64,000 nt of DNA from Polytrichum commune (taxonomy: Eukaryota; Streptophyta; Polytrichopsida; Polytrichales; Polytrichaceae). Location: the NCBI GenBank assembly GCA_950295325.1, contig OX485806.1, positions 28,954,001 to 29,018,000 of the forward strand, in the 5' to 3' direction. The position numbers and the translations under genes were made by a program. The notes under the pieces were generated by a model. The model had not been told where the DNA came from. It did no database searches and saw only the letters and a list, made by a program, of their open reading frames with translations. Every line of letters begins with the position of its first letter. Position 1 is the first letter of the stretch. This document shows positions 13,601 to 25,900 of this stretch, in pieces.

Positions 13601-14340
13601 CTTTTGATAGGGACCTTCACTGTCTTACCTTCATGGGAAGGGGCTTAGATAACAAAAAGAAATTAACGCAAGAATGAATAGTTTGAATATTGCAGGTAGT
13701 GCATCTATTGTATTTCTAGTGAATAGTGTTGTTATAAATACTATTTTCAATTGATAATGTTGGGATGAACAATGCTTTCTTTGAATGGTATCACGAATAT
13801 AACTCCACCCAAATTTTCAAGTGTCTTATCGAATGAGGGTATAGATGAGTGAAAAATGATTCATTTTTATTGAATATCATGGATGATTTCATAAGACATT
13901 TTTCTTCTTTTGTCAACCCTAGGGTTTGTGCCTCTACAGTTATGTGGGCTCTGAATTTGTGTGGCCTATTGTTCTCTTTCCCACAACACTGTGCGTTGTT
14001 ATGGTGACTTTGGAAGGGACTTTTAGGGGTGGGGAATTTTTTTCCACAAACATACTCTTTAATATTTAGTGCACAATATTTTTCTAATTAATTATATGGT
14101 ACCATTAAATCAAAAAACAACAATTTTCTTTTAAATAAATGGATCCAAAAAATACTACTGTGCACCAAACTACCCCCCATCTATTTACCCTTTGAACATA
14201 AGCATATACATGAAAATATCCTAAGTGATCAACCCGGGAATTGAGATGCCTCCCAATAATGTATTAGCTAAAAATACAAATCTTATTATGTTTGCACAAG
14301 CTAAAATTCTCAGATGCAAGATGAAGATGAGCAAGTCGAT
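10693..14340. other. AT-rich intergenic region without supported genes
   Basis: Short spurious ORFs only. It contains a poly-C run at about 12353-12369. A long run with many CATGAA/TTCATGAA words (12420-12960) looks like decayed satellite or transposon sequence. I see no conserved protein motif on either strand. Confidence 0.55.
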
Positions 14341-14344
14341 CTTT

Positions 14345-15165
14345 GAGGCCACTAAGTACTACACTAAATGATATTTAGTGTCACCAACTCTAATCGTGTT
14401 GCTTAATATTGATTGTAAACTGTGGTATACTATCACCAACACTAAATGGTGATATAGCCCCCCCCCCACCATGTTGACTATGGAGCTTAGAATGGTTATC
14501 ATATTTTGAGTACATGTTCCAACCTCTTTTAAACACATGTCTTTTTGGTGTCCATTCTTGGAACCACACCAAACCACTCAAATATAGGTGTCCTAATAAG
14601 AAAAGTACACTAATACGATATTTAAGGCCACATACACTATTTGCAAAGTGCCTAAACTATGCCTAGAGGTCTCAAAGCGTCTTGTCCGCTAATTGCCAAT
14701 ATGACACTATTCATCAACATAAATAACTCGACATTTTCGAGTGAATTTGTTTATGCAGATTGACATTGAACATAACACTTTGGGATACTTGAGGTGATAG
14801 TTTTGCATCGTAATATGCGATTGAGCATACTAATGGCAAGTGTCATGTGTTCACATTTTCGGATGCAGGGGGAAGATAGTCTTGAGTATACTAATGTCAA
14901 GTGTCGTTTGTGGACACTGTAGTCGACTTGTGGTCCATTTTGTAACATAGACATACACCTCATAACAATACTGAACAAATTCAGACCAAGGCAGTATTAA
15001 GCGCACTTCAACGCCAAGTGTCATGAGGTGACAATATGGATTAAGTTGTTGATCGTTAGTATAATCAACCAGGCATGTGCGGCCACAAAATAGGGTAAAT
15101 GACACTATTAGGCATGTGACACTAAATACCATAAACGGTGTATAGCCCAATACATAAGGGTCGTC
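14345..15165 (-). mobile_element. Non-autonomous DNA transposon relic, family A, next to the MetAP start
   Basis: The left end reads GATATTTAGTGTCACCAACT and the right end, reverse-complemented, reads GGTATTTAGTGTCACATGCC. This gives imperfect terminal inverted repeats around TATTTAGTGTCAC, both followed by CTAAT. The interior carries several GACACTTG..CATTAGTATGCTCAA motifs and no transposase. An inverted relative lies at 20075-20640 and fragments at 35295-35395 and 53690-53900. The element stops about 67 bp before the methionine aminopeptidase ATG. Target-site duplications were not established. Confidence 0.65.
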
Positions 15166-15231
15166 TACCTTAGGCCAAGAGTTTGGGGGTTTTGGGTGCG
15201 GTGTTTGTTGTTGTTGTGTGTGTGTGTGGCT

Positions 15232-18200
15232 ATGGCGCCGATAGGAGCAGTGGCCGCGTCCGTGGTGTCCGCAGCCTCGCCCTCGCGCTGCCTCGCCTCC
15301 TCGCTCTGGGGCTCGCGGAGGAGCTTACGCAGCTTGCATTCCAATGACGCCCTTTGCGCGCACCTCAGTCGGTCGTTACCTCCCCTGCCTCGCCACACAG
15401 GTTCTAGGACTTCTCGAATTCACAAGCCCGGGCCGCTCTTGATCCTGGCGAAGAAGAGGTCGGGCTTCGCAGAGATTTTTCTCAACAAAAGGTGCGTCGC
15501 AACCACAAGATGGGTTTTTGCAATTTCTTGGAGACGCAGAACCATACCTCAGGGCGCCTTGTAGCTTTAGTTACGTTTGCAATTTTACGAGGTGTTATGC
15601 AAATTTTGGCCAATGGTCCACATAATCACTCTGTAGAGTAGTTTTGAGGGGGAGATTCGAGGCGCTGTGTTCCTTTCGAGCAATTATCAGAGTGCATAAT
15701 TATGATGTGGATGAGGGAGTGAGCGTTCTGGAGGAGAGAATGCAAATTGGATGCCAATTTTATCATGTGGAGGAGGAGGAGTTCGCTTATGGTGGACAAA
15801 ATTGCAGAGCAGAGCAGCAGGAGAAGGAGGTGGAATTGTCTCGGCGACCTAGGTTAGCGCAAGGCAAAGTGTCCCCTCGCTTGGCAGTTCCTAAGGAAAT
15901 CGCTCGTCCTCCTTATGTGAATTCCAAGAAAGCACCTGCGTTCCTTGATGATTATCAAATACAAAATGCTGAGGGAATAGAGCGCATGAGGGCCTCTGGC
16001 CAGCTTGCTGCACGAGTCCGAGATTATGCTGGAACTCTTGTGAAGGTCAGATTCTTGTTTTATTGCTTGTCCACTATCTAATATGCATTTTGGAACGGAT
16101 GAATGGCAAGGGTGCTTGGGGCATTGACACAGTCGCCATTCCAAAGTTCTAAAACAGCCGGCCCATGCTGGGCCGATGGTGCAGGGATGACCTTGGATTA
16201 ATTCATATGCACCGTGTAATAGGTCCAAAATATACATACACTTGGAGGTGGCTTAAGCCCAATACCTTAACCTGGATCCCATGGGAACTCCGAGTTAAGT
16301 CGCCTGCCGAAGGCCGCATAGCGCTTGTATAGGTGACATTCCTAGCAATTGATTCCCACCACTATGGTCCACTGAATTATAGTGTGAGTATCCTGGTGAA
16401 ACAGATATTTTCAACCAACTATGTGGGAACCTGGGGGATTGCACCTTATTGAGGGAGACTAGGGAGATTAGGCGTGGGTCAGCTTGTCCATGCCCGTTCA
16501 AGGTGTTTACCCTTAAAAGGAGGCAGGAGTCTTCAAGGTCCCTCTCATCCTCGTGATGTCTATTTTGGAATGACATGTACAATTAGACTAATCTGAAGAT
16601 GAAGCAACACCATATTTCACACTGTCATCGGAGTCATCTCCCTCTCTACGTGTACTTCCAAGTTGTGAGTTTTCTACTCACCCATTTCTGATGTCAAATT
16701 CTTTAGCATTTGCATATCCCCTGTAACACCTTTAAGTCTGATGCGGCGGTTGCAGCCAGGTGTGACAACGGACGAGATCGATAAGGCTGTTCATCAGATG
16801 ATCATCGATGCTGGTGCTTACCCTTCTCCTCTCGGCTACGGTGGCTTTCCCAAGAGCGTATGCACTTCTGTGAATGAGTGCATCTGTCATGGCATTCCTG
16901 ACTCTCGTCCTCTCCAGGTTTGTTCCCTTTTGGACCTGCACATGAACTTCAAAATAGTTTAAAGGAGCTAACAAGTTTACCTAGCCATCTCAAATTCAAG
17001 TGCAGAAGTACTCGATGGCCTTGATACTAGAACATTGGTAGGGATGGATGCTTGCCTTAGTAAAGGGAGGAGACCATGGAAGTGTATGTGTTTAAGGACG
17101 CATGACCTTACTGCACATGTTTTATTACATGCAAAGGGCTTGTCTTTAACCTTCTTATCAAACATGAAGGTTATCACATGTTTGATAGCTTTCAGTTCTG
17201 TTTTTCTTGTTAATAGTGGGGAGGTCTGTGCAGGATGGAGATATTGTCAACATTGATGTAACAGTGTATTTAAATGTAAGCTTTCTTCTCTTGCAATCTT
17301 CGTATGAACTGTAAACCTCAACTTGAATTCTGCTCTCGAGCAACAATTGTCTCCCAGTTTTTCTTGTAAACCTTAATTTTACACTTTTTGTTGAATATTA
17401 TGTGGAGCTGGAGAATAGTTCATTGTTGTCATTCTTTGCAACAAAGTCATTTAAACAAGGTCATGCTGATTGTAATGGCATAGCAGCAATTTTATTGTGA
17501 CTGGTTGTTTGTAAGTATGAGTGTGCTTTTACATTGAAGTGATTTTGTAAAGACTATTTTGAGTTTTCTATACTGTGAAATATGTTGGTAAATTAAGTTC
17601 TCTGGCCTGCTCTCCAGCTTGTACGACATATCTTGCTCATGTGAACGGTGTTGTGAAGTTTTAAATGACCTCAATTTTGTGACATGATGAATGGCAGGGC
17701 TATCATGGAGACACTTCAAAGACTTTCTATTGTGGGACTGTGGATGATGATGCTAAACAATTAGTTGAGGTGGATAACTGTTTTCATGACCTCTTTAAAC
17801 TCTATCCTTGGATTAATTTCATACATCTGCTTTTACTTGCTCTGTTTTGACATGCCTATTGGAAGGTTTGTCACTCCACACTGTTTTTTGATCTGAAGAG
17901 CAGATTCTAATTCCTAATACAAATTTAAGGTGAATACAATTAATTGTTCTACCTTTTTCCCTTTTTGGGGCTGGAGGTGGGCATTAAGTGACTATTACAA
18001 GGTTTGCAAGATTGTCAAAGTCTTAACAAGTGGATAGGGTTCAACCTATAATGATGTAACTTCTATTCCAATTGTATTTCTTTTCTCAGGGATTTATATG
18101 CAACTCTGATCCTCATAGCTGCACTGGTGTAATGTTTGCAGGAAAAGTATTGTTATTTCATCATTTGAGAGGATGGAGTGTATATTTTGTCTTCTATTCA

Positions 18201-19740
18201 AATGGTCAAAAATATTCGTGCTCTTATTGGTTATTGTTCTTATTGTGGCATGTACAGGTGACAAGGGAAGCTCTTGATAAAGCAATTTCCATCTGCGGCC
18301 CTGGTGTAGAAATAAAGAAAATTGGCCATACTATCAAGTAGGTTACTCTTTTCAACCTATGTTTCCCTTATGGCACTGCATTTGTGTTACTAATTTAATA
18401 CATTTCAAGCTGAACTTGCTGAGGACATTCTATTGTTTGAATTGCCCAGCTACAATTGATGGATACGAACTTCAAAATTCTTACCATTTTGAAACAAATC
18501 CATCACTATCTTTTTACCTGCTCGCTAAAAATTGCCATGTGGGTATGCTTTACTGTATTTGGTGTTTATAGGTCAATCATCATTATATGATTGAATAGCC
18601 CATGAGTTGAGGCATTTATATTTCTAATCATCAATTAAAACCAAAACACTACATTAGGCACTATCCAAAATGGTTACCATCTTAAGACACAAGTAGATGA
18701 TATTTTTCAAAGGGCAAGAATTGTAGAAAGTAATTCTAAACTTCAAGTTTTTGAGCAATTCAAGTATCAAGTGTTTGATTAACTTGATGTTAAGCATTTC
18801 ATATTCATAGGCTGCTGAGATACCTAACTTCAAAGGACCTTCTGTAATCCAAAGTGGTCTGAGCATCTATGAAGAATTGTTCAACAACTAACTCTGGTAT
18901 TTTGTATGTCTGGATGTTGCAGTGACATAGCAGACAAGTATGGGTATGGTGTTGTAGAGCACTTTGTAGGTCATGGTGTTGGTGCTGTGTTCCATTCTGG
19001 GCCTTCAGTCCTTCATGCACGTGAGTTCGCTCTGTCCCTTCTGCAACATAGCTCCATGAACTCTACTTCTGATGATATAGTAAGATTTTCTAGTAGTCTC
19101 ACTCGACAAAATAACCACACGAAGGACACTCGTGGAATTTGCCACAACTTTCAAGAAAGTGCCATTGTCACTTGCATACATCACAAAGTAATGTCACCAT
19201 TTATGCAAAAACTCAGACACACTAATTGCGTAGTGAGGGTATTAATCATTTTTCGATTCAGTGCAATTTTTTTGAAGGCATTATGTTTGGTGATGACAGG
19301 TAACAATCAACCAGGGCGAATGGTAGTTGGACAGACATTTACCATTGGTAGGCCATCTCCACTTTTGGACATGTGTTTTTATTGGATAATTTGCATTGCA
19401 CAAATGGAATATGCTCATGTTTCTTTTTTCTTAGGGAGTGTTCAAGGGCATGTCTTATACGTGGAAATCGCCTCTTGAACCAGTAGCACTAGGAGAGACG
19501 TTTTTTGTGTGAAATCAATGCAGATCAGAATCTCCACTCTTTTCTCAGTGGTGACACAAAAATTAGCCACTGACAGGATGGCAATGGTGCTATGCAGAGC
19601 CAATGTTGACACAAGGGAGCATAAGGGATGTGATGTGGAATGATAACTGGACAGTTGTGACTGAAGATGGTGGTCTATCTGCACAATTTGAGCATACACT
19701 GTTGATCACTGATTCGGGTGTTGACATCCTCACATTATAA
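15232..19740 (+). CDS. Methionine aminopeptidase type I, organellar (MAP1B-D like)
   Basis: Removes the initiator methionine from nascent proteins, probably in plastid or mitochondrion. Nine exons: 15232-15491, 15808-16045, 16756-16917, 17234-17275, 17698-17769, 18258-18337, 18923-19020, 19300-19347, 19598-19740; 380 aa. The first ~85 residues are rich in Ser, Arg and Ala and poor in acidic residues, as in a transit peptide, followed by the plant pre-domain [15 protein letters not shown]. All catalytic residues are present: His211 (CICHGIPD), metal ligands Asp228 (NIDVTVY), Asp239 (HGDTSKTF), His302 (VGHGVG), Glu334 (FTIEPM) and Glu365 (AQFEHT). The start is the first ATG in frame after an upstream GTG that is not used. 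The exon 2 acceptor at 15807 is the best of three that keep phase. The gene looks intact. Confidence 0.93.
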
Positions 19741-20074
19741 CAATGCTCTTTTGTGTACATTTGTTCCCCCTTTCTCAACACTATTTTTGGGTTGGATCAT
19801 TTATACTCGTCTACAATAAACTTGTAGCTAACCTGGCTACCAAGTTTCATGTTATTCTTTTCACTGTGATAGCCTGCTGCCCACATGCAGATCAATCTTT
19901 TTGGAAATACCTTTGTCCACAGGCTATTCATGTATATTTCCTCAGATCAATCCATGTATCACTGCACACCCATGGCACAATCCCTTTTGCCTTCATTTTT
20001 TGAAAGAGATAATGTTCGGGTGATATTTTATAAACAAATGTTTTACTTTTTGATGATGGGACTTTTGATGTTTG

Positions 20075-20640
20075 TCAGATTAAGGTGTGACATGAAATGT
20101 TCCATATTAGTGGAAGGAGTACAACGTGTATGTTATTTAGTGTCACGTGCGTAATAGTGTCACTTCCCTATTTTGAGGCGTTAATAACTTCACCGTTAGC
20201 ATCACCTCAAGACATTTGGTGTTCAAGTGTGCTTAGTAATATATTGGCATGAGTATGTTCAATACATAGTGTAATGGGGCGTTTGCCTATGTTACACAAT
20301 GGTCTACAAGTTGTCTAAAGCGTACACAAATGACACTTGGCACTAGTATGTTCCAGAATAACTCCATCTTGCACGTCAAAATGTAAACAAATAACACTTG
20401 TCATTAGTGTGCCCAACAATATTTTTCCCTTGCAATGCAAAACTATCATCTCAAGTATCCTAATGTGCTACACTAAATGGTATAATATGAATAAATGTTT
20501 ACTTCAAAAATTACTTATCTTGACAAATAGTATCATATTGGTAATTAATGAACGTGACACCTTAAGACTTCTATGCATCTAGTTTAGGCTCTTCGCATTT
20601 AGCGTACGTGACACTAAACACCATCCACAATGTAGTCCAA
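20075..20640 (+). mobile_element. Family A transposon relic, inverted relative of 14345-15165
   Basis: Reverse-complementing 14740-15165 matches 20130-20470 closely. Shared words include TTATTTAGTGTCAC, TAATAGTGTCACTT, CCTATTTTG and CAAAACTATCATCTCAAGTA. The two relics therefore point toward each other across the methionine aminopeptidase gene. This copy is shorter and has no transposase. Confidence 0.65.
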
Positions 20641-22395
20641 ATCCATTTTAACTTTGTTAGTGACAACAATGATATTGTCAACAACTCTTTACAAAATTCT
20701 GGAAGTAAGAAAATTGTTGTAATATTTAGGTTCTATTTGTACTTATATTATATCGAATTCCACAATCATGGGGGTGGGTTCCTATTTTGGGTACCATAAA
20801 GTGTCTAACTTAAGGTGGACCCCTGGAGTCTGGATAAAGAGGGCCACTTCACAAACGAGCCAAGTGCCGTGACCATGGGATTGTGAGAGCCCAAATGAAA
20901 GTGTCCCAAGGCCGTCCCAATACACCTCCAAAAATCATGTAGTGTGGTCACGGACCCTCAAGTGTAGTGTGAAGTCATATGTGACTGAGCCCTCAACCAA
21001 ATGCTATTTCAATGAATTTCTATTCATGCGGGTCCTCACACATGATAAAATAAAATGAATCAATGGTTGTGAACAATTTGGAGTGCCATGGTCTTCCGGT
21101 TTTGTGTTTGGCCTACCTTCAAGAGGTGGTTTTTGAAAATAGTTCAAGTGACCATGAAACATGATCCATTGGATGCCATGTAGGAATCCATGTAGACTTT
21201 ACATCCATCTTGCATTCACGTACTCTGTTGGTCCCTCAAGCGTAGTGTGAAGCAAACTTGGACCAACTCCACCTTCTCCACCAATGAGAGTGCTTGAAGT
21301 GTAATGGTAACGGGCTCTCAGTCGCGTGTGTGAAGTGGCCCTGAATTGTACATTAACATTGATTGATGTTTGGTTCACCACTTTGATCGCCAAAAACTAA
21401 TCTCCACATTGGATTGAACATGGTCTTGACCAATATGTATGTATATGGTATGTAGCAAAATATTTCCAAAAATTAATTATTTTGTGTAGAACAAGGCAAC
21501 ATCTATAGTGTTATTCATTGAGGACCATGCCGCATATAGGCCTAGGGGTTGGACTCTTCATACCACATATGAACTAACATGTATGTAGAAAGGGGTGTTA
21601 TTTGAGGCATTCACGTACGTTGTATACATAAGGGAGAGGCATTGCTTTTCTCTAGTGCATACCTTTAAACAAGCTATTTAGAAGTTTTGAAGCATAGGTA
21701 CAAAAGAGGGCCCTAAGGCTTAGAGAAACAATTGATGATAGATGTACTAATTTCATCTAATTTTTGTTTTCATCCATTATTGTGATATGGTAATTTTCCA
21801 ATGACTACCTTGTCCATTCTTGTTAAGTTTTGCATTTAGATTTTAGGTTTTTCCAAATTGGGGCAAAGTGGATGTATATGAATTAACTGAACATATGAAT
21901 GATGAATTTAGATGCAATTATTGCCTTAGCTTTAATGACATGTATTTTAAAACAAATTACTACATGTTACATCCTATGGATTGACAAATCCTCAATAACT
22001 TTCTCATTGCAAAGTGGCAATTACTTGTGTATGTATTAAGGGCCTAATTTTATTTTTTATTGTTATGTATGTAGTGGAAGCATATTATCACATTAAATAA
22101 AAAGCTTCGTATGAATACTTCAATCCATTTTCAAGACTACAATTTGTACTATACATTTTATTTTCTTTATAAATTTCTCATGTGTAGGGGTTTTTATTTC
22201 ATAATCACCTATGCACGTCATTTAAATTTCCAATGAAGAGTCCACCCCCCCGGGCACAAATGGGTTACCAAAAACCCAACAAATTCTTTAACCCAAGTTA
22301 CTTAGTTAACCCTATCATAAGATAATCTCTATCTAGAATTCATGTTATTCATGTCTACATGTTTGTGTGTTCTCTTTAAGCATGCTTCCCCTCAC

Positions 22396-22610
22396 TTCAT
22401 AGTCATATTACTGTGGATGGAAAAATAGTGTGGAAATAATTACCACATGCCAAACCAATGTTCTAGTCAAGGTGGAAATTAATGTGGGTCCAAAACCCTT
22501 GGTTCTTCCCCTATTTCTTCATGAAGACTCCCGACCAACACATTGAACATTATTTATCGGGCAAAAGTAGCACCAAAGTAAAATAATCACCCATATTTAG
22601 TTCCTAGAAA
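22396..22610. mobile_element. Partial MITE, family B
   Basis: Resembles the more complete copies at 30950-31270 and 54248-54546. All contain a TGTGG left end, GGTGGAAATTAATGTGGGTC-like text, a CTTCATGAAGACT..CCAACCAACA block, and AAAATAATCA(C/T)CCA. The right terminal repeat is not evident here. Confidence 0.5.
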
Positions 22611-22625
22611 ACATACAACATACAT

Positions 22626-22663
22626 ACAATGCTTGTTTATAAAAACATATAAACAAGCATTGT
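22626..22663. repeat. Perfect short hairpin
   Basis: Arms 22626-22641 and 22648-22663 are perfect 16-bp reverse complements (ACAATGCTTGTTTATA) around a 6-nt loop. It lies between two convergent genes, about 270 bp beyond the SFR2-like stop codon. Confidence 0.8.
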
Positions 22664-22934
22664 AAAGTCTTGAAATGGACTGCACAATCAATACACCTAT
22701 AGTTACTTAACAGGTGTATTTGATGCAGCTTCTCATCGCTTTGTACATTTGTTTCCAGCACTGGAGTTCTCTTTGCACTACGTGTCTCCTCAAGCCTTTT
22801 CCCAACTCTTCACATTTTTCACTCCGAAACATGTGATAAATTCACTTCTTCACCTGGATTCATCACTCAAAGCCCTTGTCAAGTTGGAGGTGGAGACAGA
22901 AGAAGATGTAATAGAGAAGTTTCTGATGTACAAT

Positions 22935-25900
22935 CTACAGCTCTCCAGAGACAATCTCAGGCGGGAGGCTGACATCCATCACCCCTCTGCAAGTGATTAT
23001 GTTCCAAGCCTCCTTTAGCACAATGCCAGCCACTTCAACTGACCGCCATGAAAACTCCAGAAACCCAGGTTGCCTGTACTTTGTGAACCGCCAATCCTTT
23101 TGAGCGATGCGCCTCATGACTGGTGTGTCCAGACTCTCTGGTTGGCACATAGCACGACACACTTTGTAAGAAACTCAATTGAGCATGTGCCGTCCTGGCA
23201 TACGAATTGTGTCCCAGGTCATTCCTGGAACTTTGCAATCAGGACTAGGAGCCGTGTGCTCAGAGATCTTGCAAGCACGGTTCGAAAGGGAGCGTTTCGA
23301 ACGACTATGTCATGGTGGCTTTGACTCAATAACATTGATATTGTAAATGAGACTGATTTATGATATATGGCTTGCTTTCATCTGGTACCTTTCGGGATTA
23401 TTGGAGCTTTTGAAGCTTCAAAATGTCTAGTATACTAGCTTGGGTCAGTATCATCTTGACTAATTGCACATGTGCATATGAAAAAGTGTCCCAAGCCATC
23501 CTGCACCGTCTACTTGCTGGACATGCATGTCATCTTGGAACTTTGGAACGGTGACTGCATTAACGTGCATGTCCATCTTACAAAAGATACAAAATGGAAA
23601 GTAGACTACATTGATTAACTTAATTGGTGCATGTTACTGTTCGGAGTTACGCAGTTCAATAATGGCTTACTCAGGAGTTCAATTTTTACTAACGAAAGCT
23701 CAATAGGATGTTCTGACATTATAGAGCATAAATGACTTTGCTTGGTAAAATATTACATTCTTGTTAAATAATTATAGCACTCCGTAACTCCAAATAGTAG
23801 CATGCACTAATTGGGATAATCAGTGTAGTTTGGGCCTGTGCCATTCCAGCCCTTTGCAACCCGTGCATATGAAATAATGTTCCAGGCTGCACCATCCGCT
23901 CAAGTATGTTGCAAACTTCGAACCACATCGACTACATCAACAGACATGTCCCCTCACCGATCTCAAAGTTCCAAAAGTTATAGAGTATAATTTGAGCCCA
24001 TATTTGCCCAACTTGTTGCGCCTGTGCATTTAAATTGATGTCCCAAGCCAACCCTGCGCTGTCCACTCAAACATGTTGCCATCGACAACATCTTGTATTG
24101 GAACTTTGGAATGGGTTTATGCGTCATAACTCGTTTGCCCTTGCTGTTCCATACTTTCAAATATATAGTACACTAGTTTGAGCCCATATCGTCCTGACTC
24201 GTTGCTTCCGTGCATACGAATCAGTGACTTAGATCGTCCATTGAACATGCGGCCATTGACAGCAAGCTGTCTTTGGAAATTTGGAACAACGAATACGTCA
24301 ACGCCCATGCCACTCTCACCATTCCAAAGTTCCACAATGGATAGTAGGTTCAGCGTACAGCACTCATGTACAAGCAACAACACAACAAAATGTATACATG
24401 TATATACCACTTTGACACTCACTAGACACCAAGTCATTGCGTGACTAGACACTTACCAGCCCACATTCGCTTATCCTTGGCTTTACGGCAAAATGGGCGA
24501 ACTCCATCCCTCTTGATTTCCTCTTGTAACATTCGCCACTCCCCCTCCCTTTCTTGTTTTGTTACAAGTTTCGACTTTGAGACCTGTGAGCATTGAAATC
24601 ACAGTTATTGTAGGTCCAGTAACCTGACAACCACAATCAATGCTAAACTCAAGCTAAAATGACCACGTGTATAATAAGGCATCATGATGCCAAATAGGTG
24701 GCAACTAAAATAACCGAAATAACAGTTCTGAAGATTGAGCATACCAGACCTATGTGGAGACAATGTACAGATTTCAGAAAAATTAATTATTTTGAGCCTT
24801 ACTTGTTGATACAAAAAATAGGAAGGTCGAGGATGTCGAGTGAGATTGTGAGAGCGATCCACATCGACAAGTCCAAACTTGGGGCAATAACCATCAGCCC
24901 ACTCCCAGTTGTCTGAAATTGTCCAATGCAGGTAACCATCAACTGGCACCCCCTGCAATTTCAAATACCGGCCCATGTACTGTGAGACTATCTGATCAAC
25001 AAGTAGTACAAAGGTATTTGGTGACTCATATCGTCTTTAAAAATACTACAGTGCGCCCCTGGGGGGGGGGTTCCTATTTAGGGTCCTATTTAATGCTTCA
25101 AACTAAACATTTGAAAGAAAAAAATAGGATATTGAAAATTCATGTTGAAAATATACTAGATATATCTCATAAACATTCATCAAATGTGCAAAACATCCCA
25201 TTAATATGTGCCTTACTTTAATGCCTCTTCCAAATTACACCTTCTATCTGAAGTGGTTCATACCTCTACAAGGGAGTGACCCCCCGGGACAGTGCCATGT
25301 ATTGATACTTCACTGTGGCTTCAACTGTCCACGAAATAGAAGGCTAATGAAATTCACCTACCCAATTGTTGTCTTACTACAAAACCCTGAAATATCCCAA
25401 ATGATGACTAACCTGCTGCCTTGCTGCATGAATAGCCAGCAGATGTTCCAGAAGGTATGGACGACGGATTATGTCACGAGCATCTGCAAAACCATTCTCA
25501 GTGATAATGTAACGAAGTTTCGGCTGACGAGCTTTGTAACGGTTATGAAAAGCAACCAAAACTTGGAAGAGACCATCTGGGTACACACCCCGCCCGGCTT
25601 CGCTATATTCTTCCTCTGGAACCAACATTAACCCAGCTCCTGATAGGATCTCCTGCATCATCCAAAACAGTTTAACCTCTCATAAATTGTCATTTCAACA
25701 ACAATCAAAAACATTTAACGTCCCAATGCCCTTCCTAGTGGCAGTGGATGGCGTTTGTCAATAATAAGGTTCACTGCAAATATGGGTTCAACAGGTCCTA
25801 TAACAATAATCCCAGTTTCAAGTTTCAACGGGTGCATACGCAACTGGGTGGTTAGATGCTCACTAAGAATATTAAACTTTTTTAAAAGTCATGTGCAACT

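Larger units (their letters stand above)
19741..22934. other. Intergenic region, repeat relics only
   Basis: Between two tail-to-tail genes (methionine aminopeptidase + and SFR2-like -). It holds family A and family B transposon relics, a perfect 16-bp hairpin at 22626-22663, and a repeat at 21405-21520 that recurs at 46140-46240 (shared GGTCTTGACCAAT and TTTGTGTAGAAC). No coding region could be supported. Confidence 0.55.
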
